DNA from: Nonomuraea sp. NBC_00507
GTDB taxonomy: Bacteria; Actinomycetota; Actinomycetes; Streptosporangiales; Streptosporangiaceae
Reading direction: 5' to 3'
DNA: 64,000 bases
Assembly: GCF_036013525.1 (NCBI RefSeq)
Contig: NZ_CP107853.1
Location: forward strand, 4,960,001 to 5,024,000
Part shown: one piece after another, positions 46,060 through 55,758 of the stretch
How positions within the stretch are numbered: position 1 is the stretch's first letter
Layout: every line of letters begins with the position of its first letter
The notes under the pieces: generated by a model
Databases searched by the model: none
What the model was told of the DNA's origin: nothing
The model's input: the letters and a program-made list of their open reading frames with translations, nothing else
Translations under genes and position numbers: made by a program

Positions 46060-47775
46060 TCACCGGGCGACGGCCAGACGGTAGTCCTCATCGGTGGCGA
46101 GCAGGTTCCGGTGCGTGTCCTCCGCGGTGATGACGCCGTCGTCCAGGACGAGGACCCGGTCGGCGGCGTCCAGGAAGGCCGGGCTGCTGGTGATCACGAT
46201 GGTGGTGCGGCCCCGCCGCAGCTCGGCGATGTTGCGCGCGATGAGCTGCTCGGTGACCGCGTCCACCGCGGTCGTCGGGTCGTGCAGGACGAGGACGTCG
46301 GTGTCGGCGGCGAGGGCTCGGGCCAGAGACAGTCGTTGGCGCTGCCCGCCGGAAAGATTCGCGCCGCGGTCGCGGACGCCGTGGTCGAGTCCTTCGCGGT
46401 GGAGGGCGACGACGTCGGTCAGCATCGACGCCTCGACGGCCTCGGGGACCATCCTGCTGGTGCCTGATGGGTCGATATTCGTGCGGAGGGAGCCCGCGAA
46501 GATCTCCCCGTCGTACGGGTTCACGAGTATGTGCTCGCGGACCGCCTCGATCGACAGGTCCGCCGTTTCCTGCCCGCTGACCCGCACCACGCCCTCATAC
46601 GCGCCGGGCGGGACGTTCATGGCCAGGACCGATGCCAGGTCGGCTGCCGCGCGCGGCTGGTAGGCGGCGATCGCCACGAGCTCGCCGGCGGACACCTGGA
46701 ACTTCAGCTTGCGCAGGGACCCGTATCGGACGCAGTCGACCTCGAGGTCTCCGCCCGCGGACGGGCGGTCCCGCCCCGGGGTCATCACCGGCGGCGCGGC
46801 CAGCACCAGGGCCATCCGCTCCGCCGACGCGCGCGCGATCATCACGTACTTCGGCATCTCTGAGAACAGCTTGAGCGGTTCCATGATGAACTGCGCCAGC
46901 CCCACGGCCATGACGAGCTGCCCGATGGTGATCTGGCCCTGGAACGCGAGCCACCCCGCCATCAGGGTCACGGCGGTGGCGAGGATCGCGTTGAAGCCCA
47001 GAGCGGCGCCCGCGTACGCGCCGTTCACCCTGGCGACGGTGACCGCCTGGTGCTTCGCCTCCGTGCTGACCTTCCGGTAGGACAGGAACGCCGCGTCGTT
47101 GCCGCCGAAGCCGTGCAGCGGGCGCAGGCCGGTGATCAGGTCGGCGACCTTCGCGCCCGCCCGCGCCACCCGGGCCTGTTGTTCGCGGGTGCTGACGCCG
47201 ATCCGCTTGGACATCAGGCTCAGGATCGAGAGGATCGCGACGGTCCCCACGATCACCAGCAGGCCGAGCCAGATGCTGGCCATGCCCAGCGTCACGGCCG
47301 TGATCAGCACCGCGACCAGTGAGCTGATCAGCAGCGGCACCACCTCGATGATGTCGGCCGTCTGGTCGGCGTCCTCGGTGGCGATGGTCAGCACCTCGCC
47401 GGACTTGAGATCGACGTCTCTGGCCACGGGCTGGAGTCCGCAGGCCGCGACCTCGACCCGCCAGCGGTGCGCCTCGGTCGTGTTGGCCTTCTGCAGGATG
47501 CGCATCCCGAATCGCCACGACAGCGACACGGTGGTGATGATCACAGCCAACGCGGCGATCGACAGGGCGAGCGAGCCGAGGCTTCGCTCCCGCATGGTGT
47601 GTTCGACGATCAGGCCGAGCGCGATGGGGAAGGCGGTCTCGCCCGCCTGGTAGGAGCCCAGGAGGACGGTGCCCCAGGTCATGGCGCCGATGTTGCGCCG
47701 CAGTGCGGTCCGGAGAATGCCGGACCCCGTGCGAGGCCGCTGCGCGTCAGGAGTCGTCATCGAGGTGGCGGGCAT
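46060..47775 (-). CDS. ABC exporter-fold half-transporter, degenerate ATP site
   Basis: A 571-residue fusion of a six-helix membrane domain (about 1-320) and an ATPase domain. The Walker A region is destroyed (AIAAYQPRAAADL, 368-380, no GKS/T), and Walker B has His498-Asp499 (VLVLHDP) where Asp-Glu is expected, while the signature LSGGQRQ (474-480) is intact. It must act with the next gene, whose faults are complementary. It lies nine bases downstream of its partner and in line with the iron uptake genes. Possible roles are siderophore export or IrtAB-like ferric-siderophore import. Confidence 0.9.
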   Translation of the reverse strand: MPATSMTTPDAQRPRTGSGILRTALRRNIGAMTWGTVLLGSYQAGETAFPIALGLIVEHTMRERSLGSLALSIAALAVIITTVSLSWRFGMRILQKANTTEAHRWRVEVAACGLQPVARDVDLKSGEVLTIATEDADQTADIIEVVPLLISSLVAVLITAVTLGMASIWLGLLVIVGTVAILSILSLMSKRIGVSTREQQARVARAGAKVADLITGLRPLHGFGGNDAAFLSYRKVSTEAKHQAVTVARVNGAYAGAALGFNAILATAVTLMAGWLAFQGQITIGQLVMAVGLAQFIMEPLKLFSEMPKYVMIARASAERMALVLAAPPVMTPGRDRPSAGGDLEVDCVRYGSLRKLKFQVSAGELVAIAAYQPRAAADLASVLAMNVPPGAYEGVVRVSGQETADLSIEAVREHILVNPYDGEIFAGSLRTNIDPSGTSRMVPEAVEASMLTDVVALHREGLDHGVRDRGANLSGGQRQRLSLARALAADTDVLVLHDPTTAVDAVTEQLIARNIAELRRGRTTIVITSSPAFLDAADRVLVLDDGVITAEDTHRNLLATDEDYRLAVAR

Positions 47776-47784
47776 CCGGTCGAC

Positions 47785-49578
47785 CTAACTCCCCGCTCGC
47801 CAGGCCTGCCACAGTCGCGCGTACCGTCCGCCCAGTGCCACCAACTCCTCGTGAGTTCCCTGCTCCACCACGCATCCCGCGTCCAGCACGGCGATCCGGT
47901 CCGCCGCCATCGCCTGCGTCAGCCGGTGCGCCACGAACAACGTGGTGCGGCCCCGGCACGCGGCCAGCACGGCCCGCTCCAGCTCGGCGGCGCCCTCGCT
48001 GCCCGCCTCCGCGGTCGACTCGTCCAGCACCACCACCGGCGACCGGCCCAGCACCAGCCGGGCCAGGGCGATCTGGGCGACCTTGGTGACGTCCAGGCGC
48101 TCGCCGCCCTCGCCGACCAGGGTGTTCAGCCCGTCGGGCAGCGCGTCGACCCACCCGTCGGCGCCGACCGTGCGCAGCGCGTCCATCAGTTCGGCGTCGG
48201 TCGCGTCCAGCGCGGCCAGCCGCAGGTCGTCGGCGAGCGGACCGGAGAACACGTGCGTCTCCTGCGTCAGGATGCTCACCAAGGCTCGCGCCCCGGCCTC
48301 GTCCAGGCCCGCGAGGTCGGTCGGCCCGATGCGCACCGACCCGGCCTGCGGGGTGCCGATGCCCGCGATCAGCGCGGCCAGGGTGGTCTTGCCCGCACCG
48401 GTCGCGCCCACCAGCGCGAGCGAACCACCGGCCGGGATCACCAGGTCGACGTCCCGCAGGACCGGCTCCTCGGAATCGGGGTAGCTGAACGTCAGTCCCT
48501 CGACCGTCACCGGGTACGGCGTGAGGTCCGCGGACACGGCGGCGGCACTGCCCACCAGCCGGTCGTGCGCGGCCTCGCCCAGCACCCCGACCAGCCGGGT
48601 CAGGCTCGCCCCGGACTTCTGCGCCTCGTCGAAGGTGAACATGATGGCGCCCAGCGGGTTGAACAGCCGGTGGAAAAGCAGCGGGGCCGCCGCCACTTCA
48701 CCCAGGCTGGCGGCATCGGCCTCCAGCAGTACGTACCCCACCACAATGATCAGGACCAGCCCGATGAACTCGGCACGGTTCTCTCTGCCGACGAACCGGC
48801 CGAACAACCGGAACACCTCGATGCCGAGCTCGCGCACCCGCCACGACTCACTGCTGACCTGCTCGCGGAAGGCGTGCTCAAGGCGGTACGCCCGGACTGT
48901 GTCGATCCCGTTCAGACCGCTGATCAACGCCTGCGCGCGGTCGGCCTGGGCCGCCCGCTGTTTCTGGTAGAGCGGGGCGGACCGGGGGAGATACCAGCGC
49001 AGGGCCAGCGCGTACGCGGGCAGCGCGCCCGCACCTGCCAAACCGAGTCGCCAGTCGAGCCCGAACATGCCGGCCGTGGCGATGACGACCAGCACTCCCG
49101 CCGAGAACACCGTGGGGATGGCCGTGCGGATGCCCTTGGACAGCACGGCCACATCGTCGCCGACCCTGGACAGCACGTCCCCCCGGCCGACCTGCTCGAT
49201 CCGCGCGCTCGGCATTCCCAGCACCGCCCGGACGGCGTCCTCCCGCAGCCGCGCGAGCATCTCCGAGCCCAGCCGTCCGATCAGGTACGTCGACGCCCCG
49301 GTGGCCGCGACGCCGACAAGAGCGGCGGCCACCATCAGCGCGCCGATCGTGACCAGGATCGATGGCGGTTCGCCGTCGATCACCCCGTCGACCACCCGGC
49401 CGAGCAGGAGCACCGGCAGCACCGCGAGCGCCGCCCCGGCCACCGTGGTGAGCACGGTGGCGACCGCCAGCCATGGCACGTCGCGGAAGTGCGCCGCGAC
49501 CCAGCGGGTGGCCTCACGTCCGGTCGCCGTGCGCAGGGTCGCCGTGGCGAGGCGGGTGTCGGCGGCGCTCACCCGCAT
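47785..49578 (-). CDS. ABC exporter-fold half-transporter, partner with intact Walker motifs
   Basis: A 597-residue half-transporter. Walker A GATGAGKTT (391-399) and Walker B VVVLDE with Asp519 and Glu520 are intact, but the signature is degenerate (GEGGERLDV at 489-497 instead of LSGGQ). Paired with the preceding entry this makes one consensus and one dead ATP site, the textbook arrangement of asymmetric heterodimeric exporters. GGAGCGGAG lies directly before ATG 49578. It starts 40 bases after the siderophore ATPase gene. Confidence 0.92.
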   Translation of the reverse strand: MRVSAADTRLATATLRTATGREATRWVAAHFRDVPWLAVATVLTTVAGAALAVLPVLLLGRVVDGVIDGEPPSILVTIGALMVAAALVGVAATGASTYLIGRLGSEMLARLREDAVRAVLGMPSARIEQVGRGDVLSRVGDDVAVLSKGIRTAIPTVFSAGVLVVIATAGMFGLDWRLGLAGAGALPAYALALRWYLPRSAPLYQKQRAAQADRAQALISGLNGIDTVRAYRLEHAFREQVSSESWRVRELGIEVFRLFGRFVGRENRAEFIGLVLIIVVGYVLLEADAASLGEVAAAPLLFHRLFNPLGAIMFTFDEAQKSGASLTRLVGVLGEAAHDRLVGSAAAVSADLTPYPVTVEGLTFSYPDSEEPVLRDVDLVIPAGGSLALVGATGAGKTTLAALIAGIGTPQAGSVRIGPTDLAGLDEAGARALVSILTQETHVFSGPLADDLRLAALDATDAELMDALRTVGADGWVDALPDGLNTLVGEGGERLDVTKVAQIALARLVLGRSPVVVLDESTAEAGSEGAAELERAVLAACRGRTTLFVAHRLTQAMAADRIAVLDAGCVVEQGTHEELVALGGRYARLWQAWRAGS

Positions 49579-49618
49579 CTCCGCTCCGGTGGACCCATGA
49601 CCATCTAAGAGAGCGCCA

Positions 49619-50392
49619 TCAGGAAGGCACCACCATCGGCGTGCCGGCGACCGGGTCGGGGACCACGACGCAGTTGAGGCCGAAGACCTTCTCGACCAGC
49701 TCGGCGGTGATCACCGCGGTTGGGGCGCCCTCGGCGACGATGGCGCCTTCCGCCATCGCGATGACGTGGTCGCAGAAGCGGCAGGCGAGGTTGAGGTCGT
49801 GCAGCACGACCACGATGGTCTTGCCGGACTCGGCGTTCAGCGTCCGCAGCAGCCGCAGCAGCTCCACCTGGTGGTTGATGTCCAGGTAGGTCGTGGGCTC
49901 GTCGAGGAGCAGCAGGTCGGTGTCCTGGGCGAGCGCCATCGCCACCCAGACCCGCTGCCGCTGGCCGCCGGAGAGCTGCCGGAGCGGGCGGTTGACCAGG
50001 TCGGCGGTGCCGGTGGCCTCGAGGGCCCGAGAGACCGCGTCGTCGTCCTGGTCGCTCCAGCGGCGGAACCAGCCCTGATGCGGGTAGCGGCCGCGGGCCA
50101 CCAGGTCGGCGACGGTGATGCCCTCGGGCGCGAGGGGGGTCTGCGGCAGCAGCCCGAGTGTCTTGGCCACGTCGTGGGTGCTCATCTCGGTCAGCGCCTT
50201 GCCGTCCAGGTATACGGCGCCGTGACGGGGTTTGAGCAGCCGGGCCAGGCCGCGCAGCAGCGTGGACTTGCCGCACGCGTTGGCGCCCACGATGGCCGTG
50301 ATCCTGCCGTCAGGGATCTGGACGTCGAGGTTGGTCACGATCGCCTGGTCGTCGTACCCGAGGGTCAGGCCCTCGGCGCGTAGCCGGGTCAT
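49619..50392 (-). CDS. Iron-siderophore ABC transporter ATP-binding protein (FecE/FepC-like)
   Basis: A 257-residue ATPase: Walker A GANACGKST, Q-loop, signature LSGGQRQRVWVAMAL, Walker B LLLLDEPTTYLD, H-loop VLHDLNLA. ATG 50392 overlaps the stop of the permease gene (ATGA). It powers import through the two FecCD permeases. Confidence 0.94.
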   Translation of the reverse strand: MTRLRAEGLTLGYDDQAIVTNLDVQIPDGRITAIVGANACGKSTLLRGLARLLKPRHGAVYLDGKALTEMSTHDVAKTLGLLPQTPLAPEGITVADLVARGRYPHQGWFRRWSDQDDDAVSRALEATGTADLVNRPLRQLSGGQRQRVWVAMALAQDTDLLLLDEPTTYLDINHQVELLRLLRTLNAESGKTIVVVLHDLNLACRFCDHVIAMAEGAIVAEGAPTAVITAELVEKVFGLNCVVVPDPVAGTPMVVPS

Positions 50393-51444
50393 CCGCCCGC
50401 TCCTTGCCGGTTGGTGGTGGCCAGCAGCCACAGCAGGTAGGGTGCGCCGACCGCGCCGGTCACCACGCCGGTGGGCAGCGCCGTCGGCAGCAGGTGGACG
50501 GCGATGAGGTCGGCGGTGAGCAGCAGCGCGGCGCCGACCAGCGCGGCTGGGATGATCCCGCCCGTGGCGGGGCCGAGCAGCCGGTTGGCGATCGGTCCGG
50601 CGACGAGTGCGACGAAGACGATGGGGCCGGCCACGGCGACGGCCAGGGCCGTCAGCACCACTGCCGTGGCGAGCAGGCCGGCCCGGCCGAGCTCGGTGCG
50701 GATGCCCAGCGCCCGGGCGGTGTCGTCGCCGAGTTCGAGCGCTCGCAGCTGCCGTTGCAGGAGGACCGCGGTGGGCAGGAGGAGCACCAGGGCGCCGAGC
50801 AGGAGCCGCAGCTCGCCGGCGTCGGCCTGCCCGACGGAGCCGGTCAGCCAATGCATCGCCTGCCGGGCGTCGGACAGCTGGGCTCGGGTCAGCATGTAGC
50901 CGATCAGGCCGTCGAAGAAGAGCGTGGCGCCGATGCCGATGAGGATGAACCGGTAGCCGGCGACGCCGTCGCGCCAGGCGAGCACGTACATCAGCAGGGC
51001 GGCGGCGACGGCGCCGCCGAGGGCGAGCGCGCTCACGGCCAGTCCGCTGACCTGCAGAAGCACGATCCCGGTGATGGCGGCGAGCCCGGCGCCGGAGTTG
51101 ATGCCGACGAAATCGGGGGACGCGAGAGGGTTGCGCAGCAGCTGCTGGAAGATCGTCCCGGCGGCGCCGAGGGCGAGGCCGACGGCCAGCGCGGACGCCG
51201 CGGTGGGCAGCCGCAACCCCCGGACGACGAAGTCGACGCTGGGGTCTTCGCGCAGGTGGAGCACCGAGGCGATGACCTCGCCCGCGCTGAGCTGGAAGCT
51301 GCCCACCATCATGGTGAGCACGAACAGCGCGCTGACGGCCACGGCCAGGGAGCACGTCACCACAAGTGAACGGGTGGCCCGGCGACGCCGGGTGGTGCGG
51401 AAGGCGCCGGCGGTCGTGGCCCGCGCAGTCGTGGTCGCTGCCAT
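50389..51444 (-). CDS. FecCD-family siderophore permease (second)
   Basis: A 351-residue membrane permease with about 10 helices. RNPLASPDFVGINSGAGL is the family hallmark. GGAGGT lies six bases before ATG 51444 and partly within the end of the upstream permease gene (2-base gap). It forms the translocation pore with the first permease. Confidence 0.94.
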   Translation of the reverse strand: MAATTTARATTAGAFRTTRRRRATRSLVVTCSLAVAVSALFVLTMMVGSFQLSAGEVIASVLHLREDPSVDFVVRGLRLPTAASALAVGLALGAAGTIFQQLLRNPLASPDFVGINSGAGLAAITGIVLLQVSGLAVSALALGGAVAAALLMYVLAWRDGVAGYRFILIGIGATLFFDGLIGYMLTRAQLSDARQAMHWLTGSVGQADAGELRLLLGALVLLLPTAVLLQRQLRALELGDDTARALGIRTELGRAGLLATAVVLTALAVAVAGPIVFVALVAGPIANRLLGPATGGIIPAALVGAALLLTADLIAVHLLPTALPTGVVTGAVGAPYLLWLLATTNRQGAGG

Positions 51445-51446
51445 GG

Positions 51447-52475
51447 TCACACCTCCGACAGCCGGCCGTAGCGGACGATGCCCACGAACGCCGGTGCTCC
51501 GAGCACGCCGAGGACCACACCGACCTGCAGTTCGTCGGGGACGGCCACCACCCGGCCGAGCACGTCCGCCAGCAGCAGCACGATCGGGGCCAGGAGCATG
51601 GAGTACGGCAGGATCCACCGGTAGTCCGGGCCGCAGATGAACCGCGCCACGTGCGGCACGACGAGCCCGACGAAGACGATCGGTCCGCAGGCTGCCGTGG
51701 CGGCCCCGGCGAGCACCGCGACCACGGCGAACGCCGCCGCCCGGGTCCTGGTGACCCGCTGGCCCAGGCCGCGGGCCATGTCCTCGCCGAGCGCGAGCCC
51801 GTTGAGCGCCCGCCCGAAACCCAGCGAGGCGACCAGCCCGAGGATGAGGAACGGCGCGACCCCGGTCAGGATCGGGGCATAGCGCCCGGCGAGCGATCCC
51901 ACCTGCCAGAACCGCAGCTCGTTCAGCGCGTCCACGTTGGTCATCAAGATCCCAGTGGTCACCGAGGCCAGGCCGGCGGTGACGGCCACGCCGGACAGGG
52001 CCAGCTTGATCGGGGTGGCGCCCTCCCGGCCGAGCGACGCGATCGCGTACACCAGCACGAGGGCCCCGATCGCGCCGGCGAAGGCGAACCAGACGTAGAC
52101 GCCCGCGCCGCGCACGCCGAACACCGTGATGGCCAAGACCACGAAGACGGTCGCCCCAGAGTTGATGCCCATGATCCCCGCGTCAGCCAGCGGGTTACGG
52201 GTGACGCCCTGCAGGATGGCGCCGGCCACGCCGAGGGCGGCGCCCACCAGGATGCCGATCAGCGTGCGGGGCACGCGCAGCTCCAGCGTCACCGTGCTGT
52301 TGATCGACCCGTCGGTGTCCAGGCTGCCCAAGGCGCGCAGCACCTCGGGCAGGCCGATCGAGCGCGAGCCCAAGGTGACGCTGAGAAACGCGACCAGAGC
52401 CAGTAACACGCACAGGACGGCGAGCCCCGGCCCGAGGGCGACGGCTCTGCGTGCGAGATGCGTCGAGCTGCTCAT
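51447..52475 (-). CDS. FecCD-family siderophore permease (first)
   Basis: A 342-residue permease with RNPLADAGIMGINSGATVFV and GPIVFVGLVVPHVAR, both hallmark FecCD segments. It begins nine bases after the binding-protein gene. Confidence 0.94.
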   Translation of the reverse strand: MSSSTHLARRAVALGPGLAVLCVLLALVAFLSVTLGSRSIGLPEVLRALGSLDTDGSINSTVTLELRVPRTLIGILVGAALGVAGAILQGVTRNPLADAGIMGINSGATVFVVLAITVFGVRGAGVYVWFAFAGAIGALVLVYAIASLGREGATPIKLALSGVAVTAGLASVTTGILMTNVDALNELRFWQVGSLAGRYAPILTGVAPFLILGLVASLGFGRALNGLALGEDMARGLGQRVTRTRAAAFAVVAVLAGAATAACGPIVFVGLVVPHVARFICGPDYRWILPYSMLLAPIVLLLADVLGRVVAVPDELQVGVVLGVLGAPAFVGIVRYGRLSEV

Positions 52476-52484
52476 CAGCGGCGA

Positions 52485-53501
52485 TCAGTCGCCGACGTTC
52501 GGGTCCGCGGCCTTGACCGCCGCCGTCAGCTTGTCCAGCTCGGTGGCGAAGTGGCCGTACGTGTGCAGCCAGTACGCCGGCCACGACACGACGGCCCCCG
52601 CCTTGGCCGCCTTGATCTTGAACCAGGTGGGCTGCTTCTTGCCCCAATCGGCATTGGAGGTGGGCTTGAAGCTACGGCCGTCGAACAGGATCAGGTCGGG
52701 CTGGTACTTGTCGACGTTCTCCCAGCTCAGGTTCTCCCAGTACGGGAAGCCGGGGTCCGGGCTGTCCGGGTTGATCACCTTCATTCCCCAGCGCTGGAAG
52801 TCCAGCAGTTCGGGGGCGTACTCGGGGTTGGCCACGTACACCTTGTCGTCAGCGGGCGACATCGCGGCCACGGTGAGGCCCGACTTGGCCGCGACCGCCT
52901 CCTTGAAGCCGGCGAGCGCCTCCTCGAAGCGCTTCTTGTGCGCGGCGATCTGCGGAGCGTCGACGTCGGCGCCCAGGCTCCTGGCGAGGTCCTCATACCC
53001 CTTGGCCAGGTCGACGATCGACTTGCCCTGGGAGACACCCACCACCGGGGCCAGCTCGGCGAGCTTCTTGCTCTTCTCGTCGACGCCTTCTTCCAGGCCG
53101 CTGTGCGCCTTCTCCACCGGCCACCAGTCGCCGACGATCAGGTCCGGCCGCAGGGCGGCGGCCTTCTCCACGTCGATCTTGCCCCACTCCTGTCCCAGGA
53201 TCTCGATGCCGGTCAGGTCGAGATCCTTCAGGTTCGCGTCGGTCTTGACGGACTCGTCGGCGTAGATGCCGACCGGCTTGATGCCGAAGGACATCAACGC
53301 GGCCGCCTCGCCCGCGTGCGCGATGATCCGCGTCGGGGTCTTGTCCGCCTTGACGACCTTGCCCGACCCGTCGGTGAACGACCACGGGCCGGAGGGTGTG
53401 GCGGAGGCTGCCGTGGTGGTGCCGGAGGAGTCTGCGGAGCCGCAACCGGCGAGCACTACGCTCAGGGCGGCGAGCACCAGGACTGGACGCCATGCGCGCA
53501 T
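52485..53501 (-). CDS. Iron-siderophore substrate-binding lipoprotein
   Basis: A 338-residue lipoprotein with lipobox VLAGC, Cys20. It is a helical-backbone type III binding protein (TPTRIIAHAGEAAALMSFGI, then LRPDLIVGDWW). It is first in the operon SBP-FecCD-FecCD-ATPase, with an iron box 47 bases upstream of its start. The siderophore type cannot be read from sequence; no biosynthetic genes are in the window. Confidence 0.93.
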   Translation of the reverse strand: MRAWRPVLVLAALSVVLAGCGSADSSGTTTAASATPSGPWSFTDGSGKVVKADKTPTRIIAHAGEAAALMSFGIKPVGIYADESVKTDANLKDLDLTGIEILGQEWGKIDVEKAAALRPDLIVGDWWPVEKAHSGLEEGVDEKSKKLAELAPVVGVSQGKSIVDLAKGYEDLARSLGADVDAPQIAAHKKRFEEALAGFKEAVAAKSGLTVAAMSPADDKVYVANPEYAPELLDFQRWGMKVINPDSPDPGFPYWENLSWENVDKYQPDLILFDGRSFKPTSNADWGKKQPTWFKIKAAKAGAVVSWPAYWLHTYGHFATELDKLTAAVKAADPNVGD

Positions 53502-53547
53502 GGTGGAGCTTCCGTTCTCGTGTCGAGTGATCTACAAAGGTCAACAA

Positions 53548-53566
53548 TTAGGCAAGGCTAACCATA
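53548..53566. promoter_or_regulatory. IdeR/DmdR-type iron box
   Basis: TTAGGCAAGGCTAACCATA matches 15 of 19 positions of the actinobacterial iron-box consensus TTAGGTTAGGCTAACCTAA, including the core AGGCTAACC. It lies just upstream of the siderophore operon, implying repression when iron is plentiful. Confidence 0.8.
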
Positions 53567-53723
53567 GTTTTCGGCTTTTGGCTAGATCAGTGTGATCGGG
53601 CTCACCGGGGGGCGAGCCCCGGCCTGGGGGCGGTGCCACACGTGAGGCCGGCTAGGGACGCCGGCTGGACCTGTGGCCACGTGCGGACAATTCGCTCATC
53701 CTTCCGCTCGAACTGCCCCCCGC

Positions 53724-54380
53724 GACAACGAGCTCGGCCGGGTCTGGATGCGCGACACGTACGTCAACTGCTTGCCTCGTCGAAAGCAATCGTGAAAAAC
53801 CTTCGGCGACTCTTTCATCGGCGGACCCGCTTTCATCAAGCCCGGCGCCTACCACCACATCGACGGCAGCCTCTACACCGAGGGCGACGACGCGTGGCTT
53901 GTGCTGCACAACCATCTGTACGCGAAGCTCCGGGACGACATGGAAGACATCGTCCCGACGACCAACCTCCCGACATTCCAGCAGACGCCCTACACGCCCG
54001 AGCCGTACCTCGAAGGCGCCTACGTCTTCAAGCACGGAGGCAAGTACTACCTCCTCCACGCCGCATGGAACCGAAGGTCGACCACCCCCGACGGCAGCAC
54101 GCGATACGCCTACGACCCGCCCGGTCCCGGCCGCGTGCAGTATCAGTACGACGCGGTCGTCGCCGTCTCGGACACATTCGAGGGAGCGTATTCCCAGCGG
54201 TGGACGGCGGGCGTCGGCGCCGGCCACAACAACTTCTTCATCGATCGCAGCGGCCAGGTGTGGGCGACGTTCTTCCGCAACCCCAACTTCGGCTACTGGT
54301 CCGACCCGTCGCGCATCGCCGACGCGCTCGCCGAGCCGGCCCCGCGAGGCGGGATCGAACGCTGGACTCTCCCCTTGTAG
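53724..54380 (+). pseudogene. Decayed GH43-like glycoside hydrolase gene
   Basis: One frame carries DNELGRVWMRDTYVNCL, then an in-frame TGA at 53793-53795, then FGDSFIGGPAFIKPG, EGAYVFKHGGKYYLLHAAW, GHNNFFIDRSGQVWATFF and a natural end. These are segments of five-bladed propeller GH43-like enzymes. The N-terminal blades are missing and a short segment around the stop looks lost. A GTG at 53901 could start a 159-residue fragment but would give no complete fold. Confidence 0.6.
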
Positions 54381-54463
54381 GAGGCCTCATGCTATTTTCC
54401 GGCGTTCGGCCCGCACAGCGGCTTCGCACCCGCTGATCGTCCGGCTATCGAGGAGAGCGACGC

Positions 54464-55459
54464 ATGACCATCGTGAAGGGCATCGAGGCTCGCGGCATGC
54501 ACCACTGCGAGACGACGGCGCTGGGTGTGCTGCTGCGGCATGAGGGACTTGATCTGTCCGAGCCCATGCTGTTCGGGCTCGGCTCAGGCCTGTCCTTCAT
54601 CTATTGGGACGCCAAGGCAATGGACTTCCCCTTCCTCGGAGGCCGCGTCAAGCCCTTCGAGCTCACCAGGAACCTCGCCGCCCGGCTGGGGCTGACCTTG
54701 CTGGTCGAGGAGACCACCTCACCGCGCAAGGCGTGGGCGAACGTGTCCGCCCGCATCGATGCCGGACTGCCGGTCGGCCTCCAGCTCGACTGCTACCACC
54801 TGGACTACTTCCAGTCGAAGGTGCACTTCGGTGGCCATGTCGTCGCGATGTACGGCTACGACGAGCACGATGCTTACCTGGTGGACACGGCTCAGCAGGG
54901 AGGAGCCGTGCGTACGAGCCGGACGACCCTGGCCATGGCGAGGGCCGAACGCGGCCCGATGACCGCCAGGCACCGCTCCTTCTCCCTGACGCTGCCGGCG
55001 CACCCGCCCTCCTGGCAGGACCAGATCATCCCCGCGATCAAGGCCTGCGCCGACGCCTTCCTCGCCGCGCCCATCGCGAACCTGGGCCATCGTGGCATCG
55101 AGAAAGCCGCCCGCCAGGTGCCCAAGTGGCTGCTCCGCACGGACGAGCCGAAGCGGGACCTGCCACAGGCTGCCCTCCTCATGGAGAAGGCCGGCACCGG
55201 CGGCGCCCTGTTCCGCGCCCTTTATCGTGACTTCCTCGGCGAGTGCGCCGGGCTCATCGACGATGAGGGCCTTCGCGCCGGTCACCGGCTGTACGCCGAG
55301 GCGGCCGCCCTGTGGACGGACGTGGCCACCTTGATCACGAAGGCCGGCGAGAAGGGTGACGCGGCGTCCCTCGAGCAGGCCGGCGTCATCCTCCACGACC
55401 TTTCGCGCATCGAGAGAGATGCCATGCGGGTGCTGCGTGAGATACAACCGCGGCCGTAG
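54464..55459 (+). CDS. BtrH-like protein (C39-peptidase-like fold) with DUF4872-like C-terminus
   Basis: A 331-residue protein. The N-terminal half resembles BtrH of butirosin biosynthesis, an acyltransferase with a papain/C39-like fold: Cys15 (MHHCETTALG), His125 (HFGGHVVAMYGYDEH) and Asp141 (YLVDTAQQGG) form a likely triad. The C-terminal half is helical, as in DUF4872. GAGGAGAG precedes ATG 54464. There is no biosynthetic cluster around it, so the substrate is open: it may transfer or cleave an acyl group on an amino compound or peptide. Confidence 0.8.
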   Translation: MTIVKGIEARGMHHCETTALGVLLRHEGLDLSEPMLFGLGSGLSFIYWDAKAMDFPFLGGRVKPFELTRNLAARLGLTLLVEETTSPRKAWANVSARIDAGLPVGLQLDCYHLDYFQSKVHFGGHVVAMYGYDEHDAYLVDTAQQGGAVRTSRTTLAMARAERGPMTARHRSFSLTLPAHPPSWQDQIIPAIKACADAFLAAPIANLGHRGIEKAARQVPKWLLRTDEPKRDLPQAALLMEKAGTGGALFRALYRDFLGECAGLIDDEGLRAGHRLYAEAAALWTDVATLITKAGEKGDAASLEQAGVILHDLSRIERDAMRVLREIQPRP

Positions 55460-55717
55460 CATCGTAAAACCGCAGTTCGGAGTATCCCGTACACACGAAC
55501 AATTACTCAACCGAACCGCCGCGCTTTGCCGGATCACGATGGCGCGCCCTTGGCCATCGATTCCGCGCCGTGTGCGCGTCGGCCTTACATGAGCGACTCA
55601 CGCGACCGATCCGGCCTCGGGACATGCGGCTTGACCTGGCCGGATATTGGTCGGCACGGCAAACACCATCCTGAGTTCGCGGCGTTTGCAGGTTTGTTGC
55701 AGTTTTCGCCCTCAGCA

Positions 55718-55747
55718 TTGACACCTTTTGACAGCCGCCTCTATGGT
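55718..55747 (+). promoter_or_regulatory. Pectate lyase promoter
   Basis: TTGACA (55718-55723) and TATGGT (55742-55747) with an 18-base spacer. A second TTGACA at 55728-55733 is too close to this -10. Transcription would start near 55754. Confidence 0.6.
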
Positions 55748-55758
55748 CCGAGTGAGGT

